Assembly: GCA_963730365.1 (NCBI GenBank) | Contig: CAVSRM010000019.1 | Coordinates: forward strand, 62,001-126,000 | Direction: 5' to 3' | Source of the DNA: Fodinibacter sp963730365 | GTDB lineage: Bacteria > Actinomycetota > Actinomycetes > Actinomycetales > Dermatophilaceae | DNA: 64,000 nt | Part shown: in pieces, positions 15,881 through 23,823 of the stretch | Numbering within the stretch: the stretch's first letter is position 1 | Layout of the letters: every line of letters begins with the position of its first letter | Translations under genes and position numbers: made by a program | Notes under the pieces: generated by a model | The model's database searches: none | What the model was told of the DNA's origin: nothing | Seen by the model: only the letters and a program-made list of their open reading frames with translations

Positions 15881-16876
15881 ATGAGCACTGCATCCGAGCT
15901 GACCGGAAACGCCCTCGTCGTGAGCCGGCCCGGTGGCGGGGAGGTGCTCGAGGTCCAGGACCGGGTGGCACCCGTCCCCGGCCCGGGCGACGTGCTCGTC
16001 GAGGTGACCGCCGCAGGCGTGAACTTCATCGACGTCTACCAGAGGGAGGGCGTCTACCCCACTCCCACGCCGTTCGTCGCCGGCAACGAGGGTGCCGGCG
16101 TCGTGGTGGACGTCGGCGACGACGTCGAGGGGGTCCGACCCGGCGACCGGGTGGCGTGGCCACAGACCCTGGGCAGCGCCAGCAGGTATGCCATGGCGCC
16201 CGCGGCGACGGTGGTCGCGGTCCCGGACGGCGTCGACCTCGAGGTCGCGGCCGCGGTGATGCTCCAGGGACTCACGGCGCACTACCTGACCACGAGCACG
16301 TACGCCGTCGACACGGGCACGGTCGCGCTGGTTCACGCTGCAGCAGGTGGCGTCGGACAGCTGCTCGTCCAGATGGTGAAGAACCGGGGCGGCAGCGTCG
16401 TCGCCACCGCGGGTTCTCCCGAGAAGTGCGCGACCGCTGCGGGGCTCGGAGCCGACCACGTCATCAACTACCGGGAGGTCGACGACCTCGCGGTCGAGGT
16501 GCGACGGCTCACCGGCGGTCTGGGCGTCGACGTCGTCTACGACGGGGTCGGGAGAGACACCTTCGACGCCTCGCTGGCCTCCCTTCGGCCCCGCGGCACC
16601 CTCGCACTCTTCGGCGCCGCCAGCGGGCAGGTGCCTCCGTTCGACCTGCAGCGGCTCAACTCCGGTGGGTCGCTCTTCGTGACCCGCCCGTCGCTGGCGT
16701 ACCACATGGCGACGCGCGAGGAGCTGGAGTGGCGGGCGTCCGAGGTGCTCGCCTCGGTGGCCGACGGCAGCCTGCACGTGCACGTGGGTGGGCGCTACCC
16801 GTTGACTGACGCGGCCACGGCATACGCCGACCTGGAGGGCCGCCGCACCCAGGGCAAGCTCCTGCTCCTCCCCTGA
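15881..16876 (+). CDS. Quinone oxidoreductase / zeta-crystallin-like MDR
   Basis: A 331-residue member of the zinc-independent medium-chain dehydrogenase/reductase family. ATG 15881 follows GGAGGA directly upstream. Landmarks are GVNFIDVYQREGVYP in the catalytic domain, the NADPH-binding AAAGGVGQLLVQMVKNRG, and a final TQGKLLLLP typical of QOR1-like proteins. No catalytic-zinc Cys/His set or structural-zinc cysteines are present. Family members reduce quinones or alpha,beta-unsaturated ketones with NADPH, often as detoxifying enzymes. It ends the + strand run and converges with a small membrane protein 24 bases away. Confidence 0.9.
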   Translation: MSTASELTGNALVVSRPGGGEVLEVQDRVAPVPGPGDVLVEVTAAGVNFIDVYQREGVYPTPTPFVAGNEGAGVVVDVGDDVEGVRPGDRVAWPQTLGSASRYAMAPAATVVAVPDGVDLEVAAAVMLQGLTAHYLTTSTYAVDTGTVALVHAAAGGVGQLLVQMVKNRGGSVVATAGSPEKCATAAGLGADHVINYREVDDLAVEVRRLTGGLGVDVVYDGVGRDTFDASLASLRPRGTLALFGAASGQVPPFDLQRLNSGGSLFVTRPSLAYHMATREELEWRASEVLASVADGSLHVHVGGRYPLTDAATAYADLEGRRTQGKLLLLP

Positions 16877-16900
16877 CGAACCAGGGCTCCCGGACGAGGG

Positions 16901-17248
16901 TCAGCGCCAGAGAACGGCGACCGCGGCGGCGAGCAGGGCCAGGGCCCCGGCGACGTTGACCAGGTGCGGACGCTCACCCTCCCCCTTGCGGACCTTGGCC
17001 GCGGCGATCTCGGCGCACGCCGCCACGCCGATGGCCAGCACGAGCTTGACGCCGATCTTGGCGTGGTTGACGTCGTCGTCGCCCGACTCGGCGAACCCCA
17101 CGAGGATCAGGCCGGTGAGGAGCTGGGCGCGAGCACCCCACACCAGGGCCCGCGTCGCGACGCCGGGGGCGACGAACACCGCGCTCCCCACGATCGCTGC
17201 CATGCCGAGCAGGTGGGCGAGCACGAAGAGGTGCGTGACGAGATCCAT
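16901..17248 (-). CDS. Small integral membrane protein, function unknown
   Basis: A 115-residue protein starting at ATG 17248 with four hydrophobic segments (about residues 3-25, 35-55, 66-85, 97-115) and a short KVRKGEGER basic loop before the last helix. It resembles small actinobacterial membrane proteins annotated as hypothetical or copper-resistance-like, but I see no metal-binding residues. The gene lies 26 bases after the response regulator stop on the same strand, so it may be the third gene of the kinase/regulator unit. An upstream in-frame start overlapping the regulator is less likely. Confidence 0.7.
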   Translation of the reverse strand: MDLVTHLFVLAHLLGMAAIVGSAVFVAPGVATRALVWGARAQLLTGLILVGFAESGDDDVNHAKIGVKLVLAIGVAACAEIAAAKVRKGEGERPHLVNVAGALALLAAAVAVLWR

Positions 17249-17274
17249 GCGCGACACCCTAGGACCCGACCGGG

Positions 17275-17997
17275 TCAGACGAGGCGGCGGCCCAGGGCCC
17301 ACGCGGTGAGCTCGTGGCGGGAGGAGAGCTGGAGCTTGCGCAGCACGGAGGACACGTGCGTCTCGACGGTCTTCACCGAGATGAACAGCTCCTTGGCGAC
17401 CTCCTTGTACTGGTAGCCGCGGGCGATCAGCCGCATCACCTCGCGCTCGCGCGCCGACAGGCGGTCGAGCTCCTCGTCGACCTCGGCGATCTCACCCGCT
17501 GCCGCGCCGAACGCGTCGAGGACGAACCCGGCGAGCCGCGGAGAGAACACGGCGTCACCGTCCGCGACGCGCCGCACGGCGACGAGCAGGTCCCTCGATC
17601 CGATCGTCTTCGTCACGTAGCCGCGCGCACCGGCTCGGATGACCGCGATGACGTCCTCGGCCGCGTCGGACACCGACAGGGCGAGGAAGCGCACCGGATG
17701 GCCCGCTTCGGTCTCCACGCCGACGCACCCCCTGATCACGTCCCCGCCCCCGTGGCCCGAACCACCCGGCAGGTGCACGTCGAGCAGCACGACATCCGGC
17801 CGTTCCGCGCGCACAACGGCGATCGCCGCGTCGACGTCGGGTGCCTCGCCGACGAACTCACAGGCCGGCATCCCGGTGTCGGTCATCGCCTCACTCAGCT
17901 CGGCCCGTACCCCCGCACGGAACATCCGGTGGTCGTCCACCAACACCACGCGCACGGGCGCCGGGGTGCTGGACTCGGTCGTCGTCTTCTCGCTCAT
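17275..17997 (-). CDS. NarL-family response regulator
   Basis: A 240-residue protein with an N-terminal receiver domain (VRVVLVDDHRMFRAG; phosphoacceptor Asp in VVLLDVHLPG at about residue 73; switch Ser in LALSVSD) and a C-terminal LuxR/NarL HTH (LSAREREVMRLIARGYQYKE, then ISVKTVETHVSSVLRKLQLS). The ATG overlaps the stop of the upstream sensor kinase by four bases (ATGA), so the pair is translationally coupled. The receiver has an insertion around GGSGHGGGDVIRGC, longer than usual. With the PspC-type kinase, this resembles envelope-stress systems of the LiaRS/Psp-like type. Confidence 0.93.
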   Translation of the reverse strand: MSEKTTTESSTPAPVRVVLVDDHRMFRAGVRAELSEAMTDTGMPACEFVGEAPDVDAAIAVVRAERPDVVLLDVHLPGGSGHGGGDVIRGCVGVETEAGHPVRFLALSVSDAAEDVIAVIRAGARGYVTKTIGSRDLLVAVRRVADGDAVFSPRLAGFVLDAFGAAAGEIAEVDEELDRLSAREREVMRLIARGYQYKEVAKELFISVKTVETHVSSVLRKLQLSSRHELTAWALGRRLV

Positions 17998-19283
17998 GAC
18001 TGGTCTCCCTCGATGGCGGGGAGCCGCAGCTCCACCTCGGTCCCGTTCTCCATGCGCCGTACCCGCGCGGTGCCCCCGTGCCGCTCCATCCTCCCCAGGA
18101 TCGACTGACGCACCCCGAGTCGGTCCTCGGGCACGGCATCGAGGTCGAACCCCTCGCCGCGGTCCCGGACGAACGCCGACACCCCGGTGGGTCCGATCTC
18201 CACGTATGCCGTGACCGGCGCCTTGCCGTGCCGCACGGCGTTGAGCAGGGCCTCGCGCATGGCGCGGGCGAGGGCGGCTCCGTGCGGTTCGTGGGGGCGG
18301 TCACCGGTGACGACGAGGTCGATCGGCACGCCCTGGAGGTCCTCGACCTCATGGGCGACCTCGGTGACCGCCGCGGCGAGGCTGGCCTGCGAGCCCTGCG
18401 GCCCGGCATACAGCCATGAGCGCAGCTCACGCTCCTGGGCGCGGGCCAGGCGGGTCACCGCGGGGGCATCCCCCGCCTGCCGCTGGATCAGGGCCAGGGT
18501 CTGGAGCACGGAGTCGTGCAGGTGCGCGGCGATGTCGGCGCGCTCCGTTGCTCTGGCGGCCGCGACCTGTTCTCTCCTGAGGTCGGCCCACAACCGTGCG
18601 GCCCAGGGGGCCGCGATGATCAGCGCGCCCACGAGCACCGCGGTGGCCGCCAGCAACGCGTCCCAGACGACCGTGATGGACCGCCCGCGGGTCACGAGCA
18701 CGAGGATGCCGCCTGCGCTGAGAGCGAAGCCCAGCCCGAGGCGCAGCCACGCCGCCCGACCAGCTCCGCTCCCCTCACCGAGCCACCTCGACCGTTGCGT
18801 CTCGTCGAGGTTGGACCACGCGACGATCGCGCCGACGGCGATCGCGAACAGCGGCAGCAGGACCGATCCGAGCATCGACCCCCCGACGCTCGGGGTGAGC
18901 AGCACGGCGCCGAGCACGACGAGGGCGGCACCAACGGCAAGCACGCCACCCCACTGGCGTCGCTCGTCGGGCAGCCCGGTCGCGCCTGCCCCGCCCGGCT
19001 GGCCTGGTTCGCTGACGTCCCCCTCGGGCATGAGCGCCCACAGGAAGAGGTAGGCGGCGATGCCCGCCCCCCCGGCGAACGTCAGCAGCACGAACCCCCA
19101 CCGCACGGCCCGGACCGACATGCCCAGGTGGCGCGCCACCGCCGCGCTGACCCCCGGTGTCCAGCCGCGCTGGCGGGACCGCACCAGGGGTGGACGTACC
19201 GGCGACGACGGCGCCACCCGCCGCTCGCCCCGGGCGGGCGAGGGGCGGGACGATGCCGCGGGGGCGTCGTAGGGCGTGGTCAC
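17994..19283 (-). CDS. PspC-domain sensor histidine kinase
   Basis: A 429-residue kinase. I placed the start at GTG 19283 (VTTPYDAPAA); a GTG at 19301 is equally open. After a ~45-residue Pro/Arg-rich N-terminus comes a PspC domain (WTPGVSAAVARHLGMSVRAV with the helix AAYLFLWALMPEGD), then about five membrane helices to residue ~235. The cytoplasmic part has a HisKA_3 box, ADIAAHLHDSVLQTLALIQR, with the phospho-accepting His in HLHD, then an HATPase region with REALLNAVRHG (N box) and RDRGEGFDL (G1). It pairs with the coupled NarL-type regulator and is divergent from a second PspC protein, pointing to membrane-stress sensing. Confidence 0.9.
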   Translation of the reverse strand: MTTPYDAPAASSRPSPARGERRVAPSSPVRPPLVRSRQRGWTPGVSAAVARHLGMSVRAVRWGFVLLTFAGGAGIAAYLFLWALMPEGDVSEPGQPGGAGATGLPDERRQWGGVLAVGAALVVLGAVLLTPSVGGSMLGSVLLPLFAIAVGAIVAWSNLDETQRSRWLGEGSGAGRAAWLRLGLGFALSAGGILVLVTRGRSITVVWDALLAATAVLVGALIIAAPWAARLWADLRREQVAAARATERADIAAHLHDSVLQTLALIQRQAGDAPAVTRLARAQERELRSWLYAGPQGSQASLAAAVTEVAHEVEDLQGVPIDLVVTGDRPHEPHGAALARAMREALLNAVRHGKAPVTAYVEIGPTGVSAFVRDRGEGFDLDAVPEDRLGVRQSILGRMERHGGTARVRRMENGTEVELRLPAIEGDQS

Positions 19284-19348
19284 CCCTCCATCCTGACGCA
19301 CGATCGGCCCCCGCGACCCCGCTCCCGGGGTCCGGTCAGGGGGCAGTC

Positions 19349-19360
19349 AGGGTCGACCCT
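19349..19360. promoter_or_regulatory. Palindrome between divergent PspC genes, candidate operator
   Basis: A perfect 12-base palindrome, AGGGTCGACCCT, lies in the 114-base intergenic region between the sensor kinase start and the PspC/toast-rack gene start, 38 bases upstream of the latter. A regulator site for both promoters would be expected here. The assignment to the adjacent NarL-type regulator is inference only; the word contains a SalI-type core that can arise by chance in GC-rich DNA. Confidence 0.3.
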
Positions 19361-19397
19361 CATGGCGGGGGTGCGTCGTCGGGAGCAGTCTTGAGGC

Positions 19398-20792
19398 ATG
19401 ACGCAGAACCCGACCGGCAGCGCAGGGCCACCACCGGCGACCCCGCAGTCCACCTCCGTCCTTGACGACGGCTTCGCCAGGCTTCGCGAGAGCGGCTTCC
19501 ACCGTGAGAGCGAAGGCCGATGGTTCGGCGGCGTCTGCTCGGGCCTGGCCGCCCGGTGGAACGTCGACCCGGTTCTCATCCGCGCGGCCGCGATCGTCCT
19601 GGCCTTCGTCGGGGGGATCGGCATCACCGCCTACGTGGTGCTCTGGCTGCTGATGCCCGACCGAGGCGGGGAGATCCTCGCCGAGCGGGCGATCCGCCAC
19701 GGCGACGTGCTCCCGATCATCCTGCTCATCGTGGCCGTCGTGCTGCTGTTCGGCGGCGCCATCTCGATCGGCAACGGCAACGCGTGGACCACCCCGCTGT
19801 GGCTCATCCCGGTCGGGATCGTCGCCTGGTTCGTCCTGACCCGTGGCAGGACCGGCCCCACGGGTCCGTATGCCGGACCCGCCGGGCCGACCGCGCCCAC
19901 CAGGCCCGGGCCGCAGGCCGGACCCACGGCACCGCAGGACCGACCCGCCGGACCGGATGCCGGCCCGCCGAGGACCCCGACCACCGACCAGGGGCGCACG
20001 CCCCCCACACCCCCCACACCTGGAGCCACCATGTCCGCGCCCACCTCCGCGTACGCCACGTCACCGGCCTACGCCCCGCCCCCGGTGGCCTACGGGGGCC
20101 GACCGACTCCCCCGGCTCCCCCCCGGCCCATCGCTCCCCCGCCTCCGCCGCGACCGCGTCGACGGCGCCCCAGCGGGTTCGTCGCCCTCATCTCGATCGG
20201 CATCGCGATCGTCGGGTTCGGCCTGGGAGCCCTGCTCGACGAGCCCTTGGGCTTCCCCGGCAGCGCCGCCAGCCTGGGCTTCGTCATCGCCCTCGTCGGG
20301 GTGTCCGTCGTCGTCCTGACCCTCGGTCTGCGCGGACGTGCCTCCGGGTTCAGCGGCTTCCTGACGGTCGTCCTGTCGGTGATGCTCCTCGGATCGACCG
20401 CGGTGTCCCACGTCGACGTCGAGGGAGGGGTCGGCGAGCGCACCTGGCGCCCGGTCACGAGCATCGACCGGGCCTACACCCTCGGCGCCGGGGACGCGAC
20501 GCTCGATCTTCGAGGCGTCCCCACTCCGGTGACGGAGCCTCCGGTCGAGGTCACCGTCGAGATGGGTGCCGGAAACCTCGTGATCCGCGTCCCGAGCGAC
20601 GTCACGACCAGGGTCGTGGCCGACGTGGGCATCGGAAGCATCACCCGTCCCGGTACCGACGGAGAGCTCGGCACGACGAGTGACGCGGGTCCGGGCCGTG
20701 AGCTCCGCACCGTCATCGGCGACGGACCACCCCAGGTCGTCGTCACCGCCGAACTCGGCTTCGGCGAGATCAGCATCATCGAGGAGAACTGA
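19398..20792 (+). CDS. PspC-domain membrane protein with toast-rack/LiaF-like C-terminus
   Basis: A 464-residue protein. Residues ~30-92 form a PspC domain (EGRWFGGVCSGLAARWNVDP then helix AYVVLWLLMPDRGG). A second membrane pair follows, then a long Pro/Gly/Thr-rich cytoplasmic linker (about 150-255), two to three further helices (about 260-340), and a beta-rich end with repeated YTLGAGDATLDLRGV, EMGAGNLVIRVP and AELGFGEISIIEEN. The latter is a LiaF/toast-rack type domain known from cell-envelope stress proteins. Divergently placed next to a PspC kinase, it is probably a sensor or inhibitor of that pathway. The linker sequence is low-complexity and may vary in length. Confidence 0.85.
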   Translation: MTQNPTGSAGPPPATPQSTSVLDDGFARLRESGFHRESEGRWFGGVCSGLAARWNVDPVLIRAAAIVLAFVGGIGITAYVVLWLLMPDRGGEILAERAIRHGDVLPIILLIVAVVLLFGGAISIGNGNAWTTPLWLIPVGIVAWFVLTRGRTGPTGPYAGPAGPTAPTRPGPQAGPTAPQDRPAGPDAGPPRTPTTDQGRTPPTPPTPGATMSAPTSAYATSPAYAPPPVAYGGRPTPPAPPRPIAPPPPPRPRRRRPSGFVALISIGIAIVGFGLGALLDEPLGFPGSAASLGFVIALVGVSVVVLTLGLRGRASGFSGFLTVVLSVMLLGSTAVSHVDVEGGVGERTWRPVTSIDRAYTLGAGDATLDLRGVPTPVTEPPVEVTVEMGAGNLVIRVPSDVTTRVVADVGIGSITRPGTDGELGTTSDAGPGRELRTVIGDGPPQVVVTAELGFGEISIIEEN

Positions 20793-20793
20793 C

Positions 20794-21132
20794 ATGAGCA
20801 ACCCCACCGAGTCCCACGACGACACCCTCGCCACAGAGGTGTTCGACCACGACCAGCCGCTGGATGACCCACCCGGCACCGCCGCAGCCGGAGCGCCCGC
20901 CGGGTCGACGCCCTGGGCACCCCAGGAGCGGCCCTACCTGCGTGGACCCGCGCCGTTCGCCATCGTGCTCGGCCTCCTGGGCCTGCTGGTGGCCGGCTCG
21001 GTCGTCCTCGGCGAGGTCACCGACGTCACGGTGAGATGGGACAACCTCGGTGCGTGGACCGTCGTGGCCGCCGGTGTCGTCGTCCTCGTCGTCGGGGCGC
21101 TGGGCGTGCGGGCCAGCCGGCCGCGGGACTGA
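20794..21132 (+). CDS. Small two-helix membrane protein
   Basis: A 112-residue protein whose ATG 20794 is one base after the PspC gene stop, so it is in the same transcript. The first ~52 residues are acidic and disordered; two hydrophobic helices follow (FAIVLGLLGLLVAGSVVL and WTVVAAGVVVLVVGALGV), ending in RASRPRD. No known motif. Position suggests an accessory of the PspC/toast-rack protein. A small TGACC-GCCC-GGTCA hairpin lies just past the stop at 21138-21151. Confidence 0.7.
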   Translation: MSNPTESHDDTLATEVFDHDQPLDDPPGTAAAGAPAGSTPWAPQERPYLRGPAPFAIVLGLLGLLVAGSVVLGEVTDVTVRWDNLGAWTVVAAGVVVLVVGALGVRASRPRD

Positions 21133-21148
21133 GCGCGTGACCGCCCGG

Positions 21149-21820
21149 TCAGTGGTGCCCGGCGACGCCGGCAGCCGCGAGGGCGACGGGCACGCTGGCC
21201 ACCAGCGGGAAGGACCCGACCTCGGCCAACGGCACCCATCGGGCATCGGACGTCGACCCGCCCACGTCGTGCACGACGGGGCGGGTCGGTCGTTCGCAGC
21301 GGGCGGAGTGGAGCAGTCGCACGGCGTGGTAGTCCTCGGCCCCACGCTCCGAGCGGCCGACCCAGTGCTGGGTCATGACGTCGACGAGGCGCACCCGGTC
21401 CACGACCTGCCCCGTCTCCTCCGCCACCTCGCGCACCACCGCCTCCGTCGGGGACTCCCCCGGGTCGATGCCGCCGCCGGGGAGGTTCCAGCGGCCCGCA
21501 GCCCCGGTGGTGCCGGCGAGCTGGGTGAGGAGGAGCAGCTCGCCGGTGACGACGACCGCGTACGCCGCGACCCGCTGACGTGGGACGGCCAGCCCACGAT
21601 CGGCGGCCGAGAGCCCGGGGCCCTCGGCAGCGACCGCCGCGACCTGCCCGGAGGCCGGGCGCACGGAGTAGGCGATGGTGAGGTCGCCGAGAACGCCATG
21701 GACTCCGGCGAGGGAGCCCGTCCAGCCCCGGGCCGCGAGCTCAGCCTGCGGGTCGGCGCCGTGCCGGAGCGGGAAGGACTCCACGAGATCGCCGCCGGCG
21801 CGGCCGGTCACGGTGATCAC
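21149..21820 (-). CDS. NUDIX hydrolase with N-terminal extension
   Basis: A 223-residue protein starting at GTG 21820, which overlaps the upstream glycosyltransferase stop (GTGA). The NUDIX box is GGGIDPGESPTEAVVREVAEETGQ-like, running from about residue 121; its key residues are G, E, R and the EE-x-G end. The first ~85 residues do not belong to the NUDIX fold and are Gly/Ala-rich with a GAD-type segment; I do not recognise them. NUDIX enzymes hydrolyse nucleoside diphosphates linked to another moiety, so in this context an NDP-sugar or a damaged nucleotide is possible. Function beyond the family is unknown. Confidence 0.82.
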   Translation of the reverse strand: MITVTGRAGGDLVESFPLRHGADPQAELAARGWTGSLAGVHGVLGDLTIAYSVRPASGQVAAVAAEGPGLSAADRGLAVPRQRVAAYAVVVTGELLLLTQLAGTTGAAGRWNLPGGGIDPGESPTEAVVREVAEETGQVVDRVRLVDVMTQHWVGRSERGAEDYHAVRLLHSARCERPTRPVVHDVGGSTSDARWVPLAEVGSFPLVASVPVALAAAGVAGHH

Positions 21821-22959
21821 CGAAGCAGGACCCCCGCGCGGGCATACTGCGCGAGGGTCTGCCGGACGACGCTCGGCCAGTCCTGGTCCGGCGGCGTCGC
21901 GAGGAGGTGATCCCTGATCCGGCGGCGGAGCCCGCCGTCGGTCGCCAGGTGGGCGAGAGCCCCGGCGAGCTGCGCGTCGGAGTCGGCGAGCAGCCCGTCC
22001 ACCCCGCCGGTCACGAAGTCCTCGACCCCGGTGCCCCGCAGGGCCACCACGGGCAGACCGGCGGTTCGCGCCTCGAGCGCCGCGATCCCGAATGCCTCCA
22101 GGCGAGCGGCGTTGAGGTAGATGTCGGCACCGTGGTGGAGGTCGCGGAGCTCCCGCCGGTCGACGCGGCCCGGAAGGCTCACCCAGCCCATGTCGTGGCG
22201 GCGCAGGTACCGCTCCATCCGGCCGCGCTGGGGGCCGTCGCCGACGATCGTCGCGGTGAGCGGCACCGCTGGATCGAGCAGCTCGCGAGCCGCCCTCAGC
22301 ACGCGCACGGCCCCGACCGGTCGCTTGCGGGAGGCGAGCCGCAGCGCCGACACGACGTGCACCCCCACCGGCTCGCCGGGTCGGGGTGCCGAGCCACGCC
22401 ACCACGGGGCGTCGATGCCGTTGCCGACCACGTCGACAGGCGCGCCCCCTGCCACGCCGGCGACGCGGGCCGCCGCCATCGAGGACACCGCGCTCAGGGC
22501 CACGCCCCGACCGGCCCAGCGGCCGATGTGGCCGGCCAGACGGAACGCGGGGGCCGATCGCTCGATGACGCAGTGGAAGGTGGCCGCCACCGGCATCCCG
22601 AGATCGAGTCCGACCGGCACCAGGTCCGTCGCGAACGGGCTGACCACCCCGAGGTGGGCGTGTGCCACGTCGAAGCGTCCGGCCGCGAGGCGGCGACGGA
22701 CCTCGGGCGGAGCGAACGGGTTGACCGGGGCCCCGAACGGCACCCGGATGGCGAGCCGGTGCACGGTCACACCGTCCTCGACGGCAGTCGCTCCCCCGCG
22801 TTCCCCGTGCGGGCCGGTCGTCGCCGTGAACACCTCGACCTCGTGCCCGTCGGCGATGAGGTGGTGGGCGAGGTCGCGGACCTGCGACTCGATCCCTCCC
22901 AGCCTGGGCGGGTAGCAGTCCGACAGGAGGGCGACCTTCACGAGGGTCCAGCCTGCCAT
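21817..22959 (-). CDS. GT4-type glycosyltransferase
   Basis: A 380-residue GT-B fold enzyme. ATG 22959 begins MAGWTLVKVALLSDCYPP; GTG 22941 is an alternative. The N-terminal donor/acceptor region has YPPRLGGIESQVRDLAHHLI and FDVAHAHLG; the C-terminal nucleotide-sugar region has ALRLASRKRP and the E-x7-E element RLEAFGIAALEARTAGLP. The family includes PimA/PimB, MshA and PIG-A; this protein is closest in style to PimB-like enzymes that use a lipid acceptor. It lacks a recognisable MshA N-terminus. It is divergent from a PIG-L deacetylase and a flippase-like gene, and co-transcribed with a NUDIX gene. Sugar and acceptor unknown. Confidence 0.87.
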   Translation of the reverse strand: MAGWTLVKVALLSDCYPPRLGGIESQVRDLAHHLIADGHEVEVFTATTGPHGERGGATAVEDGVTVHRLAIRVPFGAPVNPFAPPEVRRRLAAGRFDVAHAHLGVVSPFATDLVPVGLDLGMPVAATFHCVIERSAPAFRLAGHIGRWAGRGVALSAVSSMAAARVAGVAGGAPVDVVGNGIDAPWWRGSAPRPGEPVGVHVVSALRLASRKRPVGAVRVLRAARELLDPAVPLTATIVGDGPQRGRMERYLRRHDMGWVSLPGRVDRRELRDLHHGADIYLNAARLEAFGIAALEARTAGLPVVALRGTGVEDFVTGGVDGLLADSDAQLAGALAHLATDGGLRRRIRDHLLATPPDQDWPSVVRQTLAQYARAGVLLR

Positions 22960-22977
22960 GCGCGAGGATGGGCGACG

Positions 22978-23823
22978 ATGTCCCGCACTCTCGTGGCGTT
23001 CCACGCCCACCCCGACGACGAGGCCCTGCTCACCGCGGGCACGATGGTACGCGCCGTCGCGGAGGGCCACCGCGTGGTGCTCGTGCTCGCGACCGACGGG
23101 GGCGCCGGGCTGGCAGCGGCCCGTCTCGGCGACGGCGACGGGCTGGGTGCCCTGCGGCTGGAGGAGGCGCGCGCGTCCGCCGGCGCCCTGGGGGTGCACC
23201 GGGTCGAGTGGCTCGGTTATGCCGACAGCGGCAGCGCAGCCGAGCCCGAGCCGGACCCCCCCGGGGTGACCCGGTTCTGCCGTGCCCCACTCGAGGAGGC
23301 GGCCGAGCGCCTCGCCGCCGTGCTGCTCACCGAACGGGCCGACGTGCTGCTGTCCTACGACCCCAACGGCGGGTACGGGCACCGTGACCACGTGCGGGTC
23401 CACGAGGTCGGGGTGCGGGCGGCTCAGATCGCCGGCACGGCCCGGGTCCTCGAGGCGACGGTTCCCCGCGACCTCATCGCCCGGGCCGTGCGCCTCCTGG
23501 GGCGCGTGTACCGCTTCCCGGCGGAGTTCGACCCGACGACGTTCGAGCGCGCCTACACCGCACGCACCGACATCACCCATCGCATCGACGTGAGGCGGTA
23601 TGCCGGGGCCAAGCGGGCGGCCATGCGGGCCCACGCCTCCCAGGCGACCGGTGGCGGTGCGGCCGAGGTCGGCGCCGGCGCCCAGACGGGCGATCGCACG
23701 CTCGCCGCGCTCCTCAGGATCCCCCGGCCCCTGTTCGACCTCGTCTTCGGCCGGGAGTGGTTCCGCGACCCCGCCCTGCCACCGGGGACTCCCGTGCGCA
23801 CCGACATCTTCGAGGGCATCTGA
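22978..23823 (+). CDS. PIG-L family deacetylase (2), MshB/Mca-like
   Basis: A 281-residue Zn-dependent deacetylase beginning at ATG 22978. Motifs: HAHPDDEALLTAGTMVRA (AHPDDE, the zinc-binding motif) and DPNGGYGHRDHVRVHEVG, which matches the MshB/Mca class more closely than the first PIG-L protein of this window does. Length is near that of MshB (about 300). It might deacetylate a GlcNAc-inositol or related glycoside. The GT4 gene is divergent, 18 bases away, and the stop overlaps the flippase-like gene start (TGATG). I leave the symbol open because genuine mshB identity needs genome-wide comparison. Confidence 0.85.
   Translation: MSRTLVAFHAHPDDEALLTAGTMVRAVAEGHRVVLVLATDGGAGLAAARLGDGDGLGALRLEEARASAGALGVHRVEWLGYADSGSAAEPEPDPPGVTRFCRAPLEEAAERLAAVLLTERADVLLSYDPNGGYGHRDHVRVHEVGVRAAQIAGTARVLEATVPRDLIARAVRLLGRVYRFPAEFDPTTFERAYTARTDITHRIDVRRYAGAKRAAMRAHASQATGGGAAEVGAGAQTGDRTLAALLRIPRPLFDLVFGREWFRDPALPPGTPVRTDIFEGI

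Noticed and set aside
21817..23823. mshA-mshB pair of mycothiol synthesis
   Set aside because: The GT4 protein lacks the MshA N-terminal features and length. Only the PIG-L protein resembles MshB, so I left both unnamed.
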